Positions 1 to 5,205 of a stretch of 8,934 nucleotides of DNA are shown here, piece after piece (within the stretch, counting starts at the first letter, position 1; the number at the start of each line of letters is the position of its first letter). The position numbers and the translations under genes are program-made. Location of the stretch: assembly GCA_903930165.1 (NCBI GenBank), contig CAIYXO010000523.1, positions 1-8,934 of the forward strand. Reading direction: 5' to 3'. Source of the stretch: an uncultured Verrucomicrobiota bacterium (lineage in GTDB: Bacteria; Verrucomicrobiota; Verrucomicrobiia; Limisphaerales; UBA9464). The notes under the pieces were generated by a model. It saw nothing but the letters and a program-made list of their open reading frames with translations. It had not been told where the DNA came from and did no database searches.

Positions 1-17
1 CGGGCTGAAAACCGAAC

Positions 18-1844
18 TCACGGCCGCACCGTCACCAATCGAGACACGGGGATCTCATACAGGTCCCCATCCCCCTCGTCGGCGGAGACAATCAGCTTGT
101 CCCCGTCGATCGTGATGGCCTCCGCCTCGTCGTCCTCCGTCGGAAGCCAACGCACGCCGCCGTCGAACCAGCCTTCCTTCTCCCGCGCCTCAAACAGCCA
201 GATCCCCGTGTAGGTGAGGACCGCGAGGTGACGTCCGTCCGGGCTGGCGTCCGCGCCCGTGACCTGGCCGCGCGTGTCGAAGCGGTCCACCAGCGTGAGC
301 CGGTTCACCACGAAGGGATCCTCGGTGTCCAACCGGTACAACGAGGTCCCGGTGTCGCTGCGGTGCTTGGTGAGGATGTACACGTGGCCGTGGGCGAAGA
401 AGACCGCCTCGGCGTCGAAGTTGCGCACCGGCGACGGCACCTCGGCCTGGTCGGGGTACTCGAAGAAGACCTTTTTCAGCACGCTCGTCATGCCCACCGA
501 CGGATGCGGCTCGCGGATCCAGTAGAGGCACAGGTCCCGGCGGTCGTTCTTCTCGCTGTTTCCGAAGTCGGCGATGATCAGGTGGCCACGGTCGTCCGCG
601 GCGATGTCCTCCCAGTCCACGTTGACCGCGTCCGGGATGTGCACGCCATGGGCCGCGCCCTCGCGTTCGCTGGGGTAGATGCGTCCGTCCCGGTGCACGG
701 CGAAGATCCGCGGCAGGTCGCCGGAGTCGTTGTGGGACCAGTACACGTCGGGCCAAACGCGGCTCTTCACGAGACCCGACGGCTCGATCTGCGCCGGGAT
801 CTCCAAGGCCGCGTAGGGCTCCAGGGAGACCGGTTTCATCTCGGGAAGCGCCACCGACTTCATCGGGCGGTCCACCGAGACGCCGGATGGCGCACCGACC
901 TCGAAGGTCGCCACCACCGAACGGTGGTCCGACGGATACGGTGTCACCACGATGTCCGCGTTCGCCGACGCCTCGCCGACGACCGCGCACTTCAGCGTCT
1001 CCACGCCCTTACCGGCGAAGTGCACGAAGTCGATCCGGTCGTGGCGGTCCTTGGGGTCGTCGGGACGCGTGATGGGCGTCCAGGTCCTGCCCGGGAACTG
1101 CACCTCGTCGGGGAACACCGCGCGGAAGGCGTCGCGCATCCCGACGTCCGCCACCGCCTTCGTCGACGGATACTCCACCGCCACGGGGCAGAGCCCTGCG
1201 GCGGCAGCCCGGGGCGTCCAGTCGAGGTGGGACGGCTCGTTGAAGTCGCCGGTGAGGAACACCGGTTCGCCGGTCGCCACCACCGGCTTCAGCTCAGCGA
1301 CCAGCCGTCCGACCTGCGCCCCGCGCGCCTTCCGGGCCTCCTCCACCGCCTCCGCGGCGGTGCGGATGAAGCGACCTTCTCCGTAGGGGATCGAGAGCAG
1401 CTGGTACGGCTGGTAGGGCGCGTGCATCAGGTGGGCGTTGAACATCCACGCGGTCCGTCCCGACGGCAGGCGCACCTGGACACCCCATTTGCGCGGCGTG
1501 TTCGTGACCACGGGGAAGCGCGACAGGATCCCGGTCCGCTCGCCCTGGTCCACGTAGTTCCAACCGAGCATCTCCGCGAGGCGCCGGCCGTTGTCGGGAC
1601 GCCGACCGTCCTTCTCGAGGCCGCCCGTCTCCTGGAAGCCGACCAGGTCGGCCTTGGCCGCGCGGATCACCTCCAGGGTCTGCGTCAGAGGCTGCTTCCC
1701 TGCGTCGCCACCGTGCCAGAGGTTGAAGGTCATCACCCGGACCGGCTCGGCGGAAACCCCAAGCGCCGAAAGGCCGAGCACCGACAGCCGCACCCAACGT
1801 TCGAGCCGCCGACCCAACCGGGAGACAGACCATCTGGAAGTCAT
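18..1844 (-). CDS. Exported endonuclease/exonuclease/phosphatase-family protein with C-terminal beta-propeller-like domain
   Basis: The start is the ATG at 1844 (MTSRWSVSRL), giving 608 aa, because GAGGA lies 6 nt upstream and a signal peptide follows directly: arginine-rich n-region, VRLSVLGLSALG core, likely cleavage after VSA (about residue 32). The in-frame ATG at 1955 would bury that signal. Residues about 35-315 carry the metal-dependent phosphodiesterase fold: MTFNLW (38-43, Asn41), FQET (Glu72), AHLMH (from His138), GDFN (199-202), RIDFV (270-274) and SDH (305-307). All the usual catalytic positions are present, so it is probably active on a phosphoester such as nucleic acid, phospholipid or sugar phosphate; the substrate cannot be told. 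Residues about 345-608 form a second domain with HNDSG (371), DWEDIA (410), DFGN (426), FDAEA (476), VTGADASPDG (528) and DEAEAI (572), resembling the blades of an esterase/phytase-like or NHL-like beta-propeller. It is transcribed divergently from the acyltransferase; its terminator lies outside the window. The EEP assignment is firm, the propeller moderate. Confidence 0.88.
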   Translation of the reverse strand: MTSRWSVSRLGRRLERWVRLSVLGLSALGVSAEPVRVMTFNLWHGGDAGKQPLTQTLEVIRAAKADLVGFQETGGLEKDGRRPDNGRRLAEMLGWNYVDQGERTGILSRFPVVTNTPRKWGVQVRLPSGRTAWMFNAHLMHAPYQPYQLLSIPYGEGRFIRTAAEAVEEARKARGAQVGRLVAELKPVVATGEPVFLTGDFNEPSHLDWTPRAAAAGLCPVAVEYPSTKAVADVGMRDAFRAVFPDEVQFPGRTWTPITRPDDPKDRHDRIDFVHFAGKGVETLKCAVVGEASANADIVVTPYPSDHRSVVATFEVGAPSGVSVDRPMKSVALPEMKPVSLEPYAALEIPAQIEPSGLVKSRVWPDVYWSHNDSGDLPRIFAVHRDGRIYPSEREGAAHGVHIPDAVNVDWEDIAADDRGHLIIADFGNSEKNDRRDLCLYWIREPHPSVGMTSVLKKVFFEYPDQAEVPSPVRNFDAEAVFFAHGHVYILTKHRSDTGTSLYRLDTEDPFVVNRLTLVDRFDTRGQVTGADASPDGRHLAVLTYTGIWLFEAREKEGWFDGGVRWLPTEDDEAEAITIDGDKLIVSADEGDGDLYEIPVSRLVTVRP

Positions 1845-1859
1845 GTCCGATCCTCGGAC
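1845..1859 (-). promoter_or_regulatory. Ribosome binding site inside a perfect palindrome, next to the start codon
   Basis: On the minus strand the 15 nt before the ATG at 1844 read GTCCGA-GGA-TCGGAC, a perfect 6-bp inverted repeat with a 3-nt loop. The GAGGA ribosome binding site lies in the first arm and loop, 6 nt from the ATG. This supports the chosen start. If the RNA folds, the site would be partly hidden; whether it does in vivo is unknown. Confidence 0.5.
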
Positions 1860-1984
1860 CGCCGGGCGGAACGCGGCAAGCGGTCCGTGGTCGGAGCCGG
1901 ATGCGGAATCGGGAATTGAGGGACCGTCACGGCTTTCGGAATGTCGGGAATCCACTTCGTCCTCCGACGTCCCTCAAACGAGTC
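1845..1984. promoter_or_regulatory. Divergent intergenic region, probable promoters for both flanking genes
   Basis: These 140 bp separate two divergently transcribed genes and must hold their promoters unless the genes are read from elsewhere. No convincing sigma-70 -35/-10 pair is visible; the best candidate, TTGAGG at 1916-1921, has no good -10 at 17 bp. A spaced direct repeat is present: CGGAAT-CGGGAAT at 1904-1916 and CGGAAT-GT-CGGGAAT at 1937-1951, with starts 33 bp apart. That is about three helical turns, as two operator half-sites might be. The region also holds the palindrome at 1845-1859. Upstream of the acyltransferase ATG at 1985 there is no strong Shine-Dalgarno sequence. Confidence 0.4.
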
Positions 1985-3691
1985 ATGTCCAACGAGAACC
2001 GCACCGGCGCCGGGCGCCGCCACGACCTCGACGCACTCCGGGCCTTCGCGATGCTCGTGGGCATCGTCTTCCACGCCACCCTGCCGTTCGCCACGACCGG
2101 CTGGTACGTGAGCGACTGGAACCGGGCCGAGGGCCTCGGGGCGTTCACCCTCTGGGTGCATGGATTCCGGATGCCGCTGTTCCTCTTCGTCAGCGGTTAC
2201 TTCACCCAGATGATGTGGCGCCGGAAGGGGTTGGCGCCGACGGTCGGACAGCGGGTCCTGCGGATCCTGCTGCCGCTGGTGATCGGCACCTTCACGCTCC
2301 TGCCGCTCCAGGACGCAATCGTCTCCTGGGCCCGCACCCGCGCCGCGGCCGACGACGCCGTAAACCGCGGATCCCGGCGTCCCGCGACCCCGCTCGCCGA
2401 CGCCGCCCGTTCCAACGACGTCGCTTCGGTCGTGCGCCTGCTGGAGGCGGGAACCGATCCCAACCAGGCGGACGCCGATCTGGGGACGCCGGCCCTGTCC
2501 TGGGCGGCGAACCGGGGAGACATCGAGTCGGTGCGACGGCTGCTCGACGCCGGGGCCGACCCGAACCGTCCCAGCCCCGGCGGCCATCGGCCGCTGCACG
2601 GGGCCGCCTACTTCGCCCGGCCGGAGACGGTGGCCCTGCTGCTGCAACGGGGAGCCGATCCCAACCAACGCAACGACGCCGGGGAAGCCCCGCTGGTGGC
2701 CGCCTCGAAGGGGATCGGCGAAGTCCAGACGATCGCCGGCTGGATCGGCCTCGAATGGTCCATGCCTCCCGCCGCATTCGAAGCCGCACGTCAGGCGTGC
2801 CGCGCCCGATTGCTCGAAGCCGGCGCCCGACCGGTTTCCGGATCCCAATCCCCGCCCGACACCCTCCGTTCCGCCTACCACGGTTGGCTGGGCTCCGACC
2901 GCTTCCTCATGCCGGGGCATCCGCCGTTCCTACGGCCCTCGGCCGGGGACGGCTGGCACCTGATCGGCAGTCCGGTCTTCGACCACCTCTGGTTCCTCGC
3001 GTTCCTCTGTTGGCTGGTCGCTTTCCACGCCGTCGCGGCGGCCATCGCCGGAAGGAACGCTCCCACGCAGGCAACGGGTGGCGCCTGGAGGAACCCCCGT
3101 CTGTTCTTGGTCCTGCTCGCCCTGCCGATTGTGCCCCAGTACTTCATGACCGGCGGTCCGGGACCGGACACCTCGGTCGGACTCCTCCCACCGCCGCACC
3201 TGCTGCTGTACTACGGGATCTTCTACGCCGCGGGCGCCTTCACCCACGACACCCCGGTGCCGGTGGAACGGCTCGGACGCCATTGGCCATGGCTGCTGCC
3301 CGTCTCCACCCTGGTGGCGCTGCCGATCGGCGTGGCGCTCCAGGGCGTGTCCAAGGCCGCCTCCGGGCTGTTCCAGGTCGCCTATGCCTGGGGCATGATC
3401 CTCGGATTCCTCGGCCTGTTCCGGCGGACGCTTTCCACCGAAAGGCCGGCAGTCCGGTACCTCTCCGACGCCGCGTACTGGATGTACCTCGCCCACCATC
3501 CGCTGGTGGTCCTGATCCACGTCTGGGTCCGGCCGACGACCCTCCCGGCCTTGGCCAAGCTCGCCGTGCTCTGCCTCGCGCTCGCCGCGCTCCTGCTCGC
3601 GTCCTACCACGTGCTCGTCCGACCCACCTGGATCGGTTGGCTGCTGAACGGACGGATGTACCCCTTCTGGAATCGGACGCCGGCCAAGTGA
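1985..3691 (+). CDS. Acyltransferase family 3 (OpgC-like) membrane protein with nested ankyrin repeats
   Basis: Integral membrane O-acyltransferase of the acyltransferase-3 family, which moves acyl groups onto extracytoplasmic glycans or other envelope molecules. The ATG at 1985 gives 568 aa starting MSNENRTGAGRRHDLDALRAF, where such proteins normally begin; an ATG at 1901 would add 28 residues unlike the family. Arg19 and His30 make the R-x10-H motif of membrane segment 1. Later family signatures are FRMPLFLFVSGYF (61-73), HLWFL (334-338) and YWMYLAHHPLV (498-508). About ten membrane segments are visible: 16-36, 53-75, 93-113, 334-355, 372-387, 402-418, 434-453, 460-480, 494-514 and 522-545. 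Between segments 3 and 4, where relatives have a short loop, lie about 220 residues containing ankyrin repeats (135-285). By the positive-inside rule (RRKG at 79-82 cytoplasmic) this insert faces the periplasm. The reading frame stays open throughout, so it is a real insertion. It is first gene of the plus-strand set; the acceptor is unknown. Confidence 0.9.
   Translation: MSNENRTGAGRRHDLDALRAFAMLVGIVFHATLPFATTGWYVSDWNRAEGLGAFTLWVHGFRMPLFLFVSGYFTQMMWRRKGLAPTVGQRVLRILLPLVIGTFTLLPLQDAIVSWARTRAAADDAVNRGSRRPATPLADAARSNDVASVVRLLEAGTDPNQADADLGTPALSWAANRGDIESVRRLLDAGADPNRPSPGGHRPLHGAAYFARPETVALLLQRGADPNQRNDAGEAPLVAASKGIGEVQTIAGWIGLEWSMPPAAFEAARQACRARLLEAGARPVSGSQSPPDTLRSAYHGWLGSDRFLMPGHPPFLRPSAGDGWHLIGSPVFDHLWFLAFLCWLVAFHAVAAAIAGRNAPTQATGGAWRNPRLFLVLLALPIVPQYFMTGGPGPDTSVGLLPPPHLLLYYGIFYAAGAFTHDTPVPVERLGRHWPWLLPVSTLVALPIGVALQGVSKAASGLFQVAYAWGMILGFLGLFRRTLSTERPAVRYLSDAAYWMYLAHHPLVVLIHVWVRPTTLPALAKLAVLCLALAALLLASYHVLVRPTWIGWLLNGRMYPFWNRTPAK
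2387..2839 (+). repeat. Ankyrin repeats encoded inside the acyltransferase gene
   Basis: Protein residues 135-285 hold three good ankyrin repeats of about 33 residues (135-167, 168-200, 201-234) and a degenerate fourth spread over 235-285. Each good repeat has a helix pair of the type AA-x(3-4)-(D/E)-x(2)-SVxRLL, then an AGADPN-type turn: EAGTDPN at 154-160, DAGADPN at 188-194, QRGADPN at 221-227. The fourth begins APLVAASKGI and resumes as RLLEAGARPV after an extra segment of about 30 residues. Ankyrin repeats usually bind proteins, so this is probably a docking platform on the acyltransferase. The partner is not known. Confidence 0.85.
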
Positions 3692-3713
3692 ACCTTCTGC
3701 CCGTGCATCGGAC

Positions 3714-3752
3714 CGCGACACCGGGCTTGCCCGGAAACCCGGTTCTGTCGCG
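3714..3752 (+). other. Intergenic stem-loop between acyltransferase and dimethylformamidase-like genes
   Basis: CGCGACA (3714-3720) pairs perfectly with TGTCGCG (3746-3752), and the adjoining CCGGG (3721-3725) pairs with CCCGG (3738-3742), leaving a 3-nt bulge (TTC) and a 12-nt loop. A competing hairpin, CCGGG-CTTG-CCCGG, can form within 3721-3734. No T-run follows, so it does not look like an ordinary intrinsic terminator. It ends 10 nt before the next ATG, so it could affect translation, RNA processing or partial read-through. Confidence 0.5.
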
Positions 3753-3762
3753 CCATCGGGGG

Positions 3763-5205
3763 ATGCGTTCCCCACGTCTGGCCCTCCGGTCCGCCCTGCG
3801 CCTTGCCGGCCTCGCCGGCCTGCTTCGACCCTGGCGCGCGTTCGGCCAGTCGGAGACCCGCGAGCTCTTCGTCGAGGGCTACGCCGGACGCCATTCCGTC
3901 GCTCCCGGCGACACGCTGACGCTCCACCTCAACACCTCGGCCCCGAAGGTCGCCGTCGAGATCCGGCGCCTCGGCGCGAAGCCCACCGTGGTCTGGTCGT
4001 CGAACGAGGTCCCCGGCGCCGAGCACCCGACGCCGCCCGACGCCTCGTCCCACGGCTGCCGCTGGCCCGCCGCGCTGACGCTTCCCGTCCCGGCCGACTG
4101 GCGCTCCGGCTACTACCTCGTGACGTTCCGGGTCCGCGACAACGGCGGCGGCCCGTTCTTCCACCGCGGACCGCGCACCGCCGAGGGCTCCTGCTTCTTC
4201 GTCCTCCGCCCCGCGCGCGACGCCAAGCCCCGGCCCATCCTGCTCCAGCTCTCCACCCACACCTACAACGCCTACAACAACTGGGGCGGGTTCAGCCTCT
4301 ACGCCTACAACGGCCGCGGCGGGAACCAGGGTCACCGCGTCTCCTTCCAACGCCCGCCCTTGCCGCAGTTCGCCAACTGGGAGCAGCCGTTCGTCGAATG
4401 GGCCGAGTCCAACGGCATCGAGCTGGACTACGCCGCGAACGGCGACCTCGAGTTCCATCCCGAGGTCCTGCAGGGACGCCGCCTCGTCCTCAGCGTCGGC
4501 CACGACGAGTACTGGTCGGCCGGCATGCGGCGGAACCTCGAGGCGTTCCTCGAAGGCGGCGGCAACGTCGCGTTCTTCTCCGGCAACACCTGCTGCTGGC
4601 AGGTCCGCCCCGAGGACGACGGCGAGGCCCTCGCCTGCTGGAAGCAGAACTACCACAGCGACCCCGTGTATGCCGCGCGCCAGGGCCAGGCCACGCTCTC
4701 GTCGCTCTGGAGCCACCACCTCGTGGGGAACCCGGAGAACCGCCTCACCGGCGTGGGCTTCCTCTGGGGCGGCTACCACCTCAGCCACGGACAGCTCATG
4801 GACGGCTCCGGCGCGTTCACCGTCCACCGCCCCGACCACTGGCTCTTCGAGGGCACCGGCCTGAAGCGAGGCGACTCCTTCGGCGGCAAGGACACCGTGG
4901 TCGGCTACGAATGCGACGGCTGCGAGTTGGAGTGGCGCAACGGCCTCCCCTTCCCCACGCACCGGGACGGCACGCCGGAGTCGTTCGAGGTCCTCGGCAC
5001 CGCGCCCGCACAGTGGCATCCCGACGACTGCCAATGGTACGACCGCTGGGAGAACGGACGGAAGGGCCACGCGGTCCTCGGCGTCCACCGCCGCGGCGGG
5101 ACGGTCTTCACCTGCGGCAGCACCGACTGGGCCCACGGCCTGCGCGGCAACGACCCCGCCGTCGTCCGCATCACCCGCAACGTGCTTGACCGCCTGTCCC
5201 GATGA
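3763..5205 (+). CDS. Secreted N,N-dimethylformamidase large-subunit-like protein
   Basis: A 480-aa protein. The ATG at 3763 directly precedes a signal-like sequence, basic then LALRSALRLAGLAGLL, with possible cleavage near AFGQ (about 29). GTG at 3688, overlapping the acyltransferase stop as GTGA, or GTG at 3703 are alternative starts adding 25 or 20 residues. Residues about 35-150 look like a beta-sandwich (LFVEGYAGRHSVAPGDTLTLHL onwards, residues 35-56). Residues 155-480 match the C-terminal catalytic region of the dimethylformamidase large subunit: TYNAYNNWGG (167-176), GHDEYWS (246-252), GGNVAFFSGNTCCWQVR (266-282), GYECDG (381-386) and STDW with GL-x-G-x-D (453-464). The characterised enzyme uses an iron held by two tyrosines and a glutamate to hydrolyse formamides. 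Tyr168 and Glu249 are plausible ligands here, but the protein is far shorter than that enzyme's roughly 760-aa subunit and no small-subunit gene is nearby. The amide substrate is unknown. Its stop overlaps the next start as ATGA. Confidence 0.8.
   Translation: MRSPRLALRSALRLAGLAGLLRPWRAFGQSETRELFVEGYAGRHSVAPGDTLTLHLNTSAPKVAVEIRRLGAKPTVVWSSNEVPGAEHPTPPDASSHGCRWPAALTLPVPADWRSGYYLVTFRVRDNGGGPFFHRGPRTAEGSCFFVLRPARDAKPRPILLQLSTHTYNAYNNWGGFSLYAYNGRGGNQGHRVSFQRPPLPQFANWEQPFVEWAESNGIELDYAANGDLEFHPEVLQGRRLVLSVGHDEYWSAGMRRNLEAFLEGGGNVAFFSGNTCCWQVRPEDDGEALACWKQNYHSDPVYAARQGQATLSSLWSHHLVGNPENRLTGVGFLWGGYHLSHGQLMDGSGAFTVHRPDHWLFEGTGLKRGDSFGGKDTVVGYECDGCELEWRNGLPFPTHRDGTPESFEVLGTAPAQWHPDDCQWYDRWENGRKGHAVLGVHRRGGTVFTCGSTDWAHGLRGNDPAVVRITRNVLDRLSR

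Noticed and set aside
228..1919. Plus-strand 563-codon open frame opposite the phosphodiesterase gene
   Set aside because: His/Arg/Val-rich translation with no motif; the minus strand holds a complete enzyme active site and signal peptide.
1845..1955. Upstream start at 1955 for the phosphodiesterase protein
   Set aside because: It would add 37 residues before a good signal peptide; the ATG at 1844 has a GAGGA site at correct spacing.
1901..1984. Upstream start at 1901 for the acyltransferase
   Set aside because: The extra 28 residues are unlike the family N-terminus; the canonical RRHDLDALRAF region begins 10 residues after the ATG at 1985.
2330..2940. Frameshift or misassembly explaining the ankyrin insert in the acyltransferase
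   Set aside because: One reading frame runs cleanly from acyltransferase motifs through the repeats and back into acyltransferase motifs, with similar base composition.
3714..3752. Intrinsic transcription terminator
   Set aside because: The hairpin is strong but no T-run follows and the downstream gene begins 10 nt later.
1591..3762. Long open frame upstream of and continuous with the dimethylformamidase-like gene (1204 codons open from 1591 to 5205)
   Set aside because: The part before 3763 runs opposite or out of frame to the phosphodiesterase and acyltransferase genes, is rich in Arg/Pro/Ala and has no family features. High GC content makes stop codons scarce.
3604..5136. Minus-strand 510-codon open frame
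   Set aside because: It is antisense to the well-supported dimethylformamidase-like gene and its translation is low-complexity Val/Ala/Glu/Gly-rich, typical of a GC-driven shadow.
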